The position numbers and the translations under genes are program-made. The notes under the pieces are model-generated. The model was given only the letters and a program-made list of their open reading frames with translations. It did not search any database and was not told the origin of the DNA. From JAQTNP01 sp964616145 (GTDB lineage: Bacteria; Patescibacteriota; Minisyncoccia; Minisyncoccales; PEYH01): a DNA stretch of 31,268 bases. Each line of letters starts with the position of its first letter. Position 1 is the first letter of the stretch. Of the stretch, positions 1 through 8,185 are shown in pieces. The stretch is taken from the NCBI GenBank assembly GCA_964616145.1, contig CAZTRD010000010.1, forward strand, positions 1 through 31,268, in the 5' to 3' direction.

Positions 1-1765
1 GAGTTCCTTTAGGAGCTCTCACTCGTTCACCTTAGTACACTAATACTAACCCACCTGTTTCGGTTTTCGGTACGGATCCGACTAATTTAAATCTGCGGGT
101 TTTTCTGGGCAGCTTGCTCGTCTGAATTTACCCATCCGAAGATGAATATTTCCTCGACCCTTGCAACTTGTCTTGCGACAAGCCATTCAGGCCAAGAACA
201 AGAACCAATTACTTGCTCAGATTACTAAACTGCGTACCCCTCGAAAAATAATCGGAGGATTGGAATATTAACCAATTGTCCGTCGGTTACCCCATTTGGG
301 TTCGCCTTAGGACCGCCTAACCCTTGGCTGATCGCCATTGCCAAGGAAACCTTAGGTTTTCGGTGTTCGGGAATCTCACCCGAATTGGCGGTTACTCATG
401 CCAACATTCTCACTTCCTATCGCTCCACCAACGCTCACGCGTCAGCTTCACTGCAATAGAAATGCTTCCCTACAGCTCCTGTGATAAATCACAGAAACCC
501 CTATCTTCGGTAGTAAACTTTAGCCCCGATATATCTTTGGCGCGAAACCCCTCGACTGGTGAGCTGTTACGCACTCTTTAAAGGATAGCTGCCTCTAAGC
601 TAACCTTCCAGCTGTTTGAGGAATTTTACTGCCTTGGTTTACACTTAGTTTACATTTAGGGACCTTATATTAGGGTCTGGGCTGTTTCCCTCTTGACTAT
701 GAAGCTTAGCCCTCACAGTCTTACTCCCAATATCAACTTACAGTATTCGGAGTTTGGTTGATCAGTCTGGGTAAACCCAAGAATGATCATTCAGTGCTCT
801 ACCCCTGTAAGATAAGTATTGAGGCTAGTCCTAAAACTATTTCGGGAAGAACCAGCTATTACCAAGTTCGATTAGCGTTTCACCGCTTACCCCAGGTCAT
901 CCCAGAATATTGCACGGTTCACGGGTTCGGGCCTCTTCTCGTAGGTTATACGAGATTCACCCTGCCCAGGGCAAGATCACTTGGCTTCGGGTCTCAAACA
1001 CACAGCCATATGCGCGCTTTTAACGCTCGCTTTCACTAAGCCTCATCTCTTGTTACGAGATTAGACAAGCTGTGCATTTGAACTCGTTGGCTCGTGGTGC
1101 AAAAAGTACGCCGTCATCCGACCTTGCGGTCAGACTCCGACTGATTGTGAGCAAAATGATTTCAGGTACTATTTCACTGCCCTCCCGGGCTGCTTTTCAC
1201 CTTTCCCTCGCGGTACTTAGTTCACTATCGGTGACTGATTAGTATTTAGCCTTAGCTGGTAGTCCAGCTTACTTCCCACCGGGCTTCCGTTCCCAATGGT
1301 ACTCAGGAAAGACTTCAAGGAGCGTAAGATTGTTTTCACTTACAGGGCTTTCACCTTCTATGGCCATCCTTCCCAGGATGTTCAATTAACAACCTTCTCT
1401 AAATGCTCTCCCTCAGCAATTACTCCAATTTTGCAACTGGAGCATTCTGACGAAATCCCCCTATGACCCTAAACACATATTGCTATGCATTCAGTTTAGG
1501 CTCATCCCGTTTCGCTCGCCGCTACTACGGGAATTGATTATTCTCTCTTTTCCTCTGGGTACTAAGATGTTTCACTTCCCCAGGTATCGCACCGAATCAG
1601 AAATTTTCTGATCCAGTATCTACGGTTTGCGTAGATGGGTTCCCCCATTCGGACATCCTCGGATCAACGGTTGCTAGGCACCTTCCCGAGGCTTATCGCA
1701 GCCACGCCACGTCCTTCATCGCCTATCAGTCCCAAGGCATCCACCATTTGCTCATAAATATGCTC
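1..1765 (-). rRNA. rrl: 23S ribosomal RNA, 5' part (cut by window edge)
   Basis: The minus strand reads as the 5' portion of large-subunit rRNA. The gene opens near 1765, just before GGTGGATGCC and GGCGATGAAGGACG, which are conserved near the 5' end of bacterial 23S, and runs to the window edge in the segment containing ACCGAAACAGGTGGG (about 1,670-1,740 in E. coli numbering). The length covered is close to that of the matching E. coli part, so I see no large intervening sequence in this half. The exact mature 5' end is uncertain by about 10 nt. The 3' half and any 5S gene lie outside the window. It is on the same strand as 16S but about 28 kb away from it. Confidence 0.97.
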
Positions 1766-1856
1766 GGCTCTCACTTTTATTTTCTTTTTGTTCGTCTAGA
1801 CTTTAGACCTATTAATTTTTCAATTAGCTATCCATTCAATCTTTCAAAGGAATCAA

Positions 1857-1886
1857 AGACCGCTTCAGCGAAAGCGGTCTTTTGTA
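1857..1886. terminator. Strong hairpin in 23S leader, possible bidirectional terminator
   Basis: AAGACCGCTT and AAGCGGTCTT form a 10-bp stem around a five-base loop. On the plus strand it is followed by TTTTGTAT, on the minus strand only by TTTGATT. It lies about 95 nt upstream of 23S and downstream of the 23S promoter, so it is either an rRNA leader structure or a weak terminator. A second palindrome, GACGATT-T-AATCGTC, lies just beside it near 1902-1916. The rest of 1766-2035 holds the 23S promoter and no gene. Confidence 0.5.
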
Positions 1887-1976
1887 TACACAATCAGAGA
1901 CGATTAAATCGTCCAGCGACCGCTTCCTTTTTTTAAGACGCAATCTAATTCCGATAATATATCCATAGCTGAACCC

Positions 1977-2004
1977 ATTCTAGCAGAATCAAAAGCATTG
2001 TCAA
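1977..2004 (-). promoter_or_regulatory. Promoter for 23S rRNA
   Basis: On the minus strand TTGACA (1999-2004) is followed after 16 nt by TAGAAT (1977-1982), with TGC directly before the -10 (extended -10). Predicted transcription starts near 1970, giving a leader of about 200 nt before mature 23S. It indicates that 23S is transcribed independently of the distant 16S gene. Confidence 0.75.
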
Positions 2005-2035
2005 GCGTCTTGATTGGGATAAGGAAGCAAATACG

Positions 2036-2716
2036 CTATTTTCTCAGTTTATTCTTTAAGGAATGCAATAATTCAGAAGCAACTTCTTTGCCGCCCAAGC
2101 CAAAAGCCAAAGCAGCAGCACCAGCTAGCATATAGATAAAACCCTGAACTATTACCATTATTAAATCAGTCATTACTCCGAGCTGAACTAGAACAGCTAA
2201 GAGTCCGAAAATCCAGACAGCCCATTTAACAATGGCTCCGGCTACATCGACATAGTCAACCTTAGCCTTGCTCATCGCTGCTTTTGTAGCTTTCTCGGCA
2301 AAACTGGCAACAACTACTGTAACAACGAAGATCAAGACAGCTGCAATCAATTTTGGCAACCAAGCCACTACTCCCAAAACAAATATTGAGAATGTGGAAA
2401 GGTTTAAGATATTGGCTGCTATTCCCAAGAAAACCAGGATCAAAATCCATTTGCATAGAGCGCCGATGAATTCTGATACAGTAATTTTTATATCAACCTT
2501 TTCCATTGCCTCTTTCCATCCTGCTTTCTCTAAGAAGCTGTCTAATTTTAACTTCTTTAAGATTTCTACGATCAGTTTTCCTATCGCAACGGCAACGAAC
2601 CAGCCAATGACAAAAATTACAATGGCTGCGATAAAATTTGGGATAAATCTAACAAACCCTTCTCCAAATTGGGAAAATCCCTGAGTAACTGTATCTGCCC
2701 ATTCATTTATAATCAT
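2036..2716 (-). CDS. MscS-related small-conductance mechanosensitive channel-like membrane protein
   Basis: This 226-residue protein is mostly hydrophobic, with about four to five membrane segments (around residues 23-52, 83-108, 109-140, 160-185 and 187-210). Segments of the 'conserved TM helix' type carry alternating Gly/Ala, and the last helix ends in AFGLGGKEVA, which resembles the pore-lining TM3 of MscS channels. The cytoplasmic beta and vestibule domains of classical MscS are absent, so this is the short form often seen in CPR genomes. The likely role is osmotic pressure relief in the cytoplasmic membrane, inferred from family only. It is preceded by its own promoter (2773-2801) and no Shine-Dalgarno motif is visible before the ATG. 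Confidence 0.85.
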   Translation of the reverse strand: MIINEWADTVTQGFSQFGEGFVRFIPNFIAAIVIFVIGWFVAVAIGKLIVEILKKLKLDSFLEKAGWKEAMEKVDIKITVSEFIGALCKWILILVFLGIAANILNLSTFSIFVLGVVAWLPKLIAAVLIFVVTVVVASFAEKATKAAMSKAKVDYVDVAGAIVKWAVWIFGLLAVLVQLGVMTDLIMVIVQGFIYMLAGAAALAFGLGGKEVASELLHSLKNKLRK

Positions 2717-2772
2717 AATTATTGATACATATATTGATTAATTTTCTGCCGACCTTTTTAAAATATTAGTAT

Positions 2773-2801
2773 ATTCTACCATAAAATCCCCTATTTTTGA
2801 A
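2773..2801 (-). promoter_or_regulatory. Promoter for the MscS-like gene
   Basis: TTCAAA (2796-2801), a 17-nt spacer and TAGAAT (2773-2778) preceded by TGG, the same extended -10 form as the 23S promoter. It gives a leader of about 50 nt. Confidence 0.5.
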
Positions 2802-4049
2802 TCAAGAGGCGTTATTCCCAGCTAGATATCCAGTTGTCCAGCAATTCTGGAGGTTATACCCTCCGCTTGGACCATCAATATCTATTATTTCCCCAGCAAA
2901 GAATAAATTGCTGATTATCTTAGATCTCATAGTTCTGGAATCTATTTCTTTCAAATCTATCCCACCAGAAGTGATTACTGCATGCTCAAATCCTAAAACC
3001 TTCTCTACATTAATTCTCAACCCTTTAATTGTTTTAATAAGATTTTCTCTTTCTTCTTTTGTAATCTCACTCCCCTTTTTGCCTTCTTTAATATTGGAAA
3101 ATTCAATTATCAGATTAATGATTTTTAGGGGCAATAAATCATGTAAAATATTTTTAAAATATTTCTGAGGATTATTAGAAAAATCTTTTTGTAAACGCAC
3201 ATCTAATTGTTTCTCATCCAGGCCCGGCTTTAAATCTAAAATAGCCTCCACTTTTCCATTTTTTAATAACTCCCCGATTTCTTTGCTTAAGTCCATTACT
3301 ATCGGACCGCTGATGCCAAAATGGGTGAATAACATTTCTCCCAGTCTTTTTGAGATCTTCTTATTGTTCTGCATTATAGATATCTCCACATTTTTTAGAG
3401 ACAATCCTGCAAGTTTTTTAATCCATTTATCCTTAGCAACCAATGGAACTATTGCCGGATTAAGCGGAGTAATAGTATGGCCTAATTTTTTTGCCAGAAT
3501 ATATCCGTCTCCAGTAGATCCTGTTTGAGGAAAGGTTTTCCCTCCTGTAGATAAGATGTAGCTATTGGCAATAATTTTATCCTTTCCATCCGTAATAATC
3601 TCTTTTATTCTTCCTTCTTCAATTTTCGCATCAATAATTCTTGTATTTCTTTTGATAATCACTCCTCCTTTTCTTAAATAATTAGTCAGACAATTTAAAA
3701 CATTAACTGCGAATCCATGCAATGGAAAAATTCTTTTCCCTCTCTCAATATTCGTTTTCACTCCCCTATTCTCAAAAAAATCTATTGTTTCTTTTACGCC
3801 AAAAATAGAAAGACCGGGAAAAAGAAACCTCCCATTCTTTCCAAATCCTTTTAGAAATAGTTTATTATCAAACTCTGCGTGAGTAATGTTACATCTTCCT
3901 TTCCCGGTTAAAAGCAGTTTTCTCCCTAATTTATCGTTTCTCTCTATTAAAATCACCTTAGCTCCTAATTCAGCGGCTCTCCCTGCAGCCATTATTCCAG
4001 CAGGACCGCCGCCAATTACAGCAACGTCATATAATAATGTGTTTTTCAT
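2802..4049 (-). CDS. BaiN/HI0933-family FAD-dependent oxidoreductase
   Basis: This 415-residue protein begins with a dinucleotide-binding fold (VIGGGPAGIMAAGRAAE, near residues 11-27), then IERNDKLGRK and the family-typical LLTGKGRCNIT. The C-terminal NLFFAGEIIDIDGPSGGYN with NCWTTGYLAG closes the FAD site, as is usual in the HI0933-like group. These soluble flavoproteins are widespread and most substrates are unknown, so I assign only the family. The start ATG overlaps the stop codon of rlmE by four bases (ATGA), which implies translational coupling in a two-gene operon. The length is normal and no defect is visible. Confidence 0.93.
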   Translation of the reverse strand: MKNTLLYDVAVIGGGPAGIMAAGRAAELGAKVILIERNDKLGRKLLLTGKGRCNITHAEFDNKLFLKGFGKNGRFLFPGLSIFGVKETIDFFENRGVKTNIERGKRIFPLHGFAVNVLNCLTNYLRKGGVIIKRNTRIIDAKIEEGRIKEIITDGKDKIIANSYILSTGGKTFPQTGSTGDGYILAKKLGHTITPLNPAIVPLVAKDKWIKKLAGLSLKNVEISIMQNNKKISKRLGEMLFTHFGISGPIVMDLSKEIGELLKNGKVEAILDLKPGLDEKQLDVRLQKDFSNNPQKYFKNILHDLLPLKIINLIIEFSNIKEGKKGSEITKEERENLIKTIKGLRINVEKVLGFEHAVITSGGIDLKEIDSRTMRSKIISNLFFAGEIIDIDGPSGGYNLQNCWTTGYLAGNNAS

Positions 4050-4639
4050 GATTTTAATCCTTTAGCTACTATGTAAAATTCCTTGCTTTTCTTAAAAACT
4101 GCCTTCGGTCTTGCATGTTTTAAGAATTCAAAATGTTTTCCCACTTCTTTGATAAACTGATTGGCTTCATGGCTCTCAAAAACCTTGCAGATAAAATTTC
4201 CTCCTGGTTTTAAAACGTCCAAAGATATTTCAAAAGCCCTTTGGCTCAGTTCTAAAGATCTCCCGGCATCTACAAACGGAACTCCGGAAGTAGAAGGAGC
4301 CATATCAGAAGCTACAACATCATATCCTTTAAAATATTCTTTTAATTTTGAGGATTTTAGATCAAAAATATCTTCTTTTAAAAAAATACAATTCTTCGGT
4401 AGAGGAATTATTAATTCATCAATATCTATTCCCAATACTTTCCCCTTAAAACCCACAACATCAGAACAATATATTAACCAAGAACCGGGGACACAGCCTA
4501 AATCAAGCACAATATCTCCTGGTTTTATTACCTTAAACTTTTCATTTATCTCTTTTAGTTTATAAATAGACCTGGCAGGATATCCTTCCTTATGCGCTTT
4601 TTCAGTATAATGCTCTTTTTGTCTGTCTTTACGATACAT
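4046..4639 (-). CDS. rlmE: 23S rRNA (uridine-2552-2'-O)-methyltransferase RlmE (FtsJ/RrmJ)
   Basis: This 197-residue Rossmann-fold SAM methyltransferase would methylate the 2'-OH of U2552 in the 23S A-loop. The SAM motif DLGCVPGSW is at residues 46-54. The K-D-K-E catalytic set is present: K27 in RSIYKLKEI, D in SDMAPSTSG, K in FICKVFE and E near the C-terminus (KSKEFYIVAK). The size is close to that of E. coli RlmE (209 residues). It is the first gene of an operon with the BaiN-type gene, overlapping by ATGA. No Shine-Dalgarno precedes the start, and a TGCTAGAAA extended -10-like sequence lies upstream without a clear -35. Confidence 0.95.
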   Translation of the reverse strand: MYRKDRQKEHYTEKAHKEGYPARSIYKLKEINEKFKVIKPGDIVLDLGCVPGSWLIYCSDVVGFKGKVLGIDIDELIIPLPKNCIFLKEDIFDLKSSKLKEYFKGYDVVASDMAPSTSGVPFVDAGRSLELSQRAFEISLDVLKPGGNFICKVFESHEANQFIKEVGKHFEFLKHARPKAVFKKSKEFYIVAKGLKS

Positions 4640-4775
4640 ATATGGTAATGTTTGCTATAAAAAGCTTGGGGTTTTTCTAGCAAGAATCCTGATGTTAATT
4701 TTTTAAAATTTACCTACCTGTGAATAAACTATTGACTTGACAACATTCTTTATGTTAAGCTCAAAATAGACAATT

Positions 4776-4809
4776 GAGGGACTAGGGCTTTCCTGGGCCC
4801 TCTTTTGTT
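4776..4809 (+). terminator. Hairpin with T-run, plus strand
   Basis: GAGGG (4776-4780) pairs with CCCTC (4798-4802), followed by TTTTGTTTT. An alternative inner pairing AGGGC/GCCCT excludes the outer one. No plus-strand gene ends here. About 25 nt upstream a TTGACT-N18-TAAGCT sequence could be a promoter, so this may end a very short transcript. On the minus strand it follows the DUF3800 stop but lacks a good T-run. Confidence 0.45.
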
Positions 4810-5559
4810 TTAGGGAAAAACTTTTAATCCGCAATTTAGATATTCTTTATGTTTACTATGGAATTTAGTTTCAATTATTGCAAAAGCTTTATTTTTCCTC
4901 TTTTTATCTAGAATAGATACGCCGATAGGATAAGCGGCCAAATCAGCTATTTGATGCCCTACAATATTTTGAAGTTTTTGATTAAAAGATAGATCTAAAA
5001 ACTTCGATTGTATCTCATTCTTTTTAAATAATACTTGGCCATCTGATTTGAAATGGTCTTTTGCCCTGAATGTTTCATAAACTTCGGCGAGTTTTCTATC
5101 GTTGTGTGTTTCCCTTGATTCAATTTTAAACATCAATTTATCGCTAGATCTACCAAGAAACATTACTGATCTTTCCAATATAAACCGAAAACAGAGATCG
5201 TAAGGATTATCCGGATTGTTATATTGATTTTTCAGTTTTGTTTTATTAATTGTCGCTGCGATAATTTTGAAATCCAAAGATTTAATTAGAATATCTAAAC
5301 TGTTGTAGAAATCTTCCCTCTTCCTTCTATCAACTAAGCAGGCAAAATCTCCTTTTTGTTTTCTTATATCATACGAACGAAGAATAATATCATCCTTGCT
5401 GAAGTATTTAATTTTCAATTCATTTATTTTCGGTTCGGCGATTTTATAATAATAATCAAAATCAAAAATACAACCAGCTAACACAAACATAGGATAAGAT
5501 TTATCTATTTTATCCAAGCTATGGTCACCTGACTCATCTAAAAACATTATCTTTGTCAT
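4810..5559 (-). CDS. DUF3800 domain protein
   Basis: This 249-residue protein starts with FLDESGDHS, the acidic DESGD motif of DUF3800, and later carries a second acidic motif, HQIADLAAYPIG, near residue 205. These two motifs resemble an RNase H-like/integrase-like metal site, so a nuclease role is suspected for the family, but it has no established function. DUF3800 genes often sit in mobile or defence regions. The gene is single, with a good promoter 35 nt upstream (5594-5622) and no Shine-Dalgarno. The length is typical. Confidence 0.85.
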   Translation of the reverse strand: MTKIMFLDESGDHSLDKIDKSYPMFVLAGCIFDFDYYYKIAEPKINELKIKYFSKDDIILRSYDIRKQKGDFACLVDRRKREDFYNSLDILIKSLDFKIIAATINKTKLKNQYNNPDNPYDLCFRFILERSVMFLGRSSDKLMFKIESRETHNDRKLAEVYETFRAKDHFKSDGQVLFKKNEIQSKFLDLSFNQKLQNIVGHQIADLAAYPIGVSILDKKRKNKAFAIIETKFHSKHKEYLNCGLKVFP

Positions 5560-5593
5560 TTAGCAGAGGTTTTTAGTTTGATTATCTATGTTC

Positions 5594-5622
5594 AATATAC
5601 GAGATTTTTGACCCCTGGTCAA
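5594..5622 (-). promoter_or_regulatory. Promoter for the DUF3800 gene
   Basis: TTGACC (5617-5622), a 17-nt spacer and TATATT (5594-5599) on the minus strand, 34 nt before the ATG. Confidence 0.65.
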
Positions 5623-5701
5623 TTTTCGCCAAGTAAAAAATGAGATTTATCTATGTAAAAGCGGGGCGCGAAGCGCAGAGCGAAGCAACTAATCAACTTT
5701 G

Positions 5702-5730
5702 GTGGACTGTATGAGAGCCAGTTGGAACCA
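5702..5730 (+). repeat. Imperfect direct repeat, copy 1
   Basis: 29 bp beginning GTGGACTGTATGAG and matching 6683-6711 with three mismatches. Both copies are readable as protein in one plus-strand frame (VDxMRAxWNQ), and both frames continue into an acidic/Leu-rich helix before a stop. They look like two decayed copies of the same gene 3' end flanking the nucleotidyltransferase-like gene. Confidence 0.6.
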
Positions 5731-5766
5731 GATTATAGAAGAATTAAAAGATTTTTATCAATTAGA

Positions 5767-6636
5767 TCATGTATTAATTTGTGCCATGATTCCATGAAAT
5801 ACCTTCTGAATTGCGGTAAAGGCAGCTTCATACAATAAATATGATTTCTTCTTGTCTCCCTTGTATTCATCAAAGTATTCTCTAGCCTCCAAGATAATCT
5901 TTGCTGAATGGGCCAAATCACTATCTATACCTTTATAAAAATTAACCATGCTGTCAATATTCTTTATCATTTCTATGTGTTTACCAGCTTTGATATCATT
6001 TTCCTCCAAGAATACCTCTGTCCCCCAATATAAGGCAACTTTTCCTAACTCCACAGATTCGTGTGCTAACAGATCAAGGTTATTGTTTACTTCAAAACTT
6101 AAAGGAGCTCTGGTTAAAAGATTCTTAAACAAAATCCCTATATCGTAAAACGCCCAATGCAAAAATTCTTGCTTGGAATAGGTCAAATCAATATCGGAAA
6201 GAAAATTATAACCGAATACAACCTTGCTAGTCCCTGCCATACCTTCTAAAACGTTCTTTGGGATACCAAAAGGAGGATTAATGTTTTTCTCAGCCACTAA
6301 GAGTATATTGGGCGTTAAAACAAGTTGTGGTTCTTTTTTAATATTGGGAATGCCAAACCTGAATGGCAGTGAATCTATTTTAAGAGAAAAATATTCTTTG
6401 TATTTCTCCCCCGTTCTATAAAAAATATCACCTATCTCCAAATATTCTTTTGCCCCCATCTTCTCATTAACAAAAATTAAGATATTTACATTTGGTCTTT
6501 CTAGAGAGATCTTCCCAATTGTATAACTCCCCACTAAGATTATACTTTCCAGAGAACGTGATAATTGCTCTTCCAGAGAGCTAATCAAATCTTTTATTAA
6601 TTCATCTATTTTTAATCTAATTTCTTCTTTTTGCAT
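5767..6636 (-). CDS. Nucleotidyltransferase-fold protein, probably catalytically inactive
   Basis: This 289-residue protein has an N-terminal MNT-like segment. After a coiled N-terminus comes ILVGSYTIGKISLERPN (residues about 34-50), which matches the GS-x10-D-x-D nucleotidyltransferase loop. However, the place of the catalytic DxD is taken by NVN (NVNILIFV), so metal binding should be lost. The rest is mainly helical, with no second domain that I can name. A HEPN-like helical bundle is possible but the RxxxxH motif is not seen. The gene is flanked by 29-bp imperfect direct repeats, suggesting insertion or local duplication. There is no Shine-Dalgarno. Function unknown. Confidence 0.7.
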   Translation of the reverse strand: MQKEEIRLKIDELIKDLISSLEEQLSRSLESIILVGSYTIGKISLERPNVNILIFVNEKMGAKEYLEIGDIFYRTGEKYKEYFSLKIDSLPFRFGIPNIKKEPQLVLTPNILLVAEKNINPPFGIPKNVLEGMAGTSKVVFGYNFLSDIDLTYSKQEFLHWAFYDIGILFKNLLTRAPLSFEVNNNLDLLAHESVELGKVALYWGTEVFLEENDIKAGKHIEMIKNIDSMVNFYKGIDSDLAHSAKIILEAREYFDEYKGDKKKSYLLYEAAFTAIQKVFHGIMAQINT

Positions 6637-6682
6637 CGGATTTTATTAATATTAAGCTGTCATTTTAGTGATTTTCATACTC

Positions 6683-6711
6683 GTGGACTATATGAGGGCC
6701 GGTTGGAACCA
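6683..6711 (+). repeat. Imperfect direct repeat, copy 2
   Basis: 29 bp beginning GTGGACTATATGAG, three mismatches to 5702-5730. The plus-strand frame reads VDYMRAGWNQLLQELRLW before a stop at about 6782. Otherwise 6637-6900 holds no gene I can support. Confidence 0.6.
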
Positions 6712-6903
6712 ACTCTTACAAGAATTGAGGTTATGGCAACAATTCCAAAAATGTTCTATGACTTCTAATCAGACTCTATTATAAAAATTATTTAACTTTA
6801 ACTTTGGGAGGGTTAAGTGGATAATATTGAAACCTATTGGGAAAATAGTCCTGTTAAATTTTTGATTCCGAGTTACTAAAATGTTGATTATTAAAAAGAG
6901 AAA

Positions 6904-7044
6904 CTGGGGATCCAACGAGGGACCCCCAGGGTGAGTTCGTAGAAAATGAGAGGATAGGTTCTTGTTCTGCCTTTGCTCCACAGATGTGGAGGAAGCACAA
7001 TTACCCTTTTAAGGAGGATAACCTCCAACCTTGTCATTTTCTAC
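6904..7044 (-). other. Structured element: nested inverted repeats, candidate structured RNA
   Basis: GTAGAAAATG (6939-6948) and CATTTTCTAC (7035-7044) form a perfect 10-bp outer stem around about 86 nt. Inside are two further hairpins: CTCCACA-GA-TGTGGAG (6976-6991) and GGAGG-ATAA-CCTCC (7013-7026). Next to it CTGGGG (6904-6909) pairs with CCCCAG (6924-6929). It begins 8 nt after the stop of the small gene at 7052, so it may be its 3' UTR, a terminator complex or a separate small RNA. It has no T-run. No protein is supported in 6637-7051. Confidence 0.45.
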
Positions 7045-7051
7045 TAACGTG

Positions 7052-7252
7052 CTACGTGAGATGCTTGGTTGCCATCTTGATTGAGAACTCTCGAGACAGC
7101 TCGAGAAGTTCTTCCAACTTGATTCCCGTTCTCTTGGAGACGCCTCCAAGTTCTCGACGGGAATTCTTACTGACTGTGAATCCATGTTCATCTGCCTTGT
7201 CCTCGAGAACGGCCAAGGCGATCTCTCCCTTCCTCTGTTCCGTCAACGCCAT
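7052..7252 (-). CDS. Small conserved hypothetical protein (CPR-type), likely transferred
   Basis: A 66-residue protein starting MALTEQRKGEIALAVL, which resembles a small family I recall from Parcubacteria genomes; function unknown. It looks helical, with a GIKLEELLEL segment that could be part of a helix-turn-helix. An in-frame ATG exists at 7285, only 11 nt after a promoter -10. I prefer the ATG at 7252 because a perfect Shine-Dalgarno AAGGAGGTG lies 6 nt before it and family members begin there. The gene stands out twice: its GC content is near 50% against about 35% around it, and it has the only strong Shine-Dalgarno in the window. Both suggest recent transfer. Confidence 0.7.
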   Translation of the reverse strand: MALTEQRKGEIALAVLEDKADEHGFTVSKNSRRELGGVSKRTGIKLEELLELSREFSIKMATKHLT

Positions 7253-7296
7253 TATGAGCACCTCCTTGGAAGACATTACTTTCATCCTCCATATAT

Positions 7297-7325
7297 ATTA
7301 TATCACATTATCATCAATATTACAA
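7297..7325 (-). promoter_or_regulatory. Promoter for the small conserved gene
   Basis: TTGTAA (7320-7325), 17-nt spacer, TATAAT (7297-7302) with TGA in the extended -10 position. Transcription should start near 7290, giving a leader of about 38 nt to the ATG at 7252, or nearly none to the ATG at 7285. Confidence 0.6.
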
Positions 7326-7401
7326 TACTTTACTTCTTGTAAGCTAAAATCTAATTTATCCTTATTAGAAACAAAAAATCGCTTTTCAGCGACTTGACTC
7401 G

Positions 7402-7475
7402 TGGACTCGGGGAGATTCGAACTCCCGACCTCCTCATTGCAAATGAGGCGCTCTACCAGACTAAGCTACGAGCCC
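7402..7475 (-). tRNA. tRNA-Ala(UGC)
   Basis: 74 nt on the minus strand. The acceptor stem GGGCTCG/CGAGTCC contains the G3-U70 wobble pair that identifies tRNA-Ala. The anticodon arm is CCTCA-TTTGCAA-TGAGG with anticodon TGC, the T-arm has GTTCGAATC, and the discriminator is A. CCA is not encoded. tRNA-Ala(UGC) is one of the two tRNAs usually found in the 16S-23S spacer. Confidence 0.97.
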
Positions 7476-7485
7476 ATATATTCCA

Positions 7486-7514
7486 ACATTACCAGACAAA
7501 AAGGCATAAATCAA
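7486..7514 (-). promoter_or_regulatory. Promoter for tRNA-Ala
   Basis: TTGATT (7509-7514), 17-nt spacer, TAATGT (7486-7491) preceded by TGG; the tRNA 5' end lies 10 nt downstream. The -35 overlaps the last codons of the carboxypeptidase frame. Confidence 0.5.
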
Positions 7515-8185
7515 GGATTAAAATAGTTTTTTGAGACCCAGCTATATAGCCTTTGGGTATCTCTTTTAAGATAATCTGTATTAAGAATGATAAAAGCCAA
7601 CCTTCTTGAATTACCTTGATTATCTTTGAAATTAAATACGAATATTCCGGTTGATTTGCTTGCTTTGATAAACCCGGTTTTTCCTCCAATCAAAGTTCCA
7701 TCCAAAAAGAATATATTTTTGTTCCAAAATTTAGTATCCAGGAATCTATTTGAGCCAAAGGATAGAACTTTTTTACCTTTGGTAATATCCCAGAATAAAG
7801 GCCTTACATTAGATATGTATCTGGTTAGCTGAAATAAATCTATGGCAGTAGAAGTATTCAAAGGATCATATCCTGACACATCAGCAAAAGATGAGCTATT
7901 CATTAATATCATCTTTGCCTTAATATTCATCTTGGATACAGTGCTATTCTTCCCAAAATAGCCGGCTAAGGCCATAGCTGCATCATTAGAAGATTCTATC
8001 AGCAAGGGATAGAATAGTTCCACTATCCTATAGCTTTCACCAGCAAATAGATTAGTGGTAACTCCGTATCCGTCTTTTAATATTTGTTGTGTTACTGTAA
8101 TATATTTTTCTAAATTAACATTCTCAGAAATAACTGTAGCAGTCATTAATTTGGTTAAAGATGCTATGGGTAAAATTCCCTTTTC
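7511..8185 (-). CDS. D-alanyl-D-alanine carboxypeptidase domain (peptidase S11), second half of a frameshifted fusion
   Basis: This frame carries all three active-site motifs of penicillin-binding peptidase S11: SLTK (Ser codon 8159-8161, Lys codon 8150-8152, in the context ILPIASLTKLMTA), SSN (ESSNDAAMALA) and KTG (GGKTGFIKAS). Such enzymes trim the terminal D-Ala from peptidoglycan stem peptides. The catalytic Ser and Lys lie upstream of the first ATG (8146), so that ATG cannot be the true start. The normal N-terminus of an S11 domain is found instead at the end of the preceding frame (AFLVADIDNGFVLTSKK). The two frames are joined at a run of seven A (8187-8193 on the minus strand); removing one A makes a single 449-codon gene, 7511-8858. 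Either the cell has a frameshift, or it slips at the run, or the base is an assembly error. Confidence 0.85.
   Translation of the reverse strand, partial: EKGILPIASLTKLMTATVISENVNLEKYITVTQQILKDGYGVTTNLFAGESYRIVELFYPLLIESSNDAAMALAGYFGKNSTVSKMNIKAKMILMNSSSFADVSGYDPLNTSTAIDLFQLTRYISNVRPLFWDITKGKKVLSFGSNRFLDTKFWNKNIFFLDGTLIGGKTGFIKASKSTGIFVFNFKDNQGNSRRLAFIILNTDYLKRDTQRLYSWVSKNYFNP

Noticed and set aside
1..1039. Small plus-strand frames at 324-581 and 758-1039
   Set aside because: They lie antisense within 23S rRNA.
4046..4049. Purine-rich AAAGGAT before the flavoprotein start as a Shine-Dalgarno
   Set aside because: It is inside the rlmE coding end; the ATGA overlap with translational coupling explains initiation without it.
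6769..6981. 70-codon minus-strand frame MEQRQNKNLSS...
   Set aside because: It overlaps the nested-hairpin element, has no family resemblance and no promoter or ribosome site.
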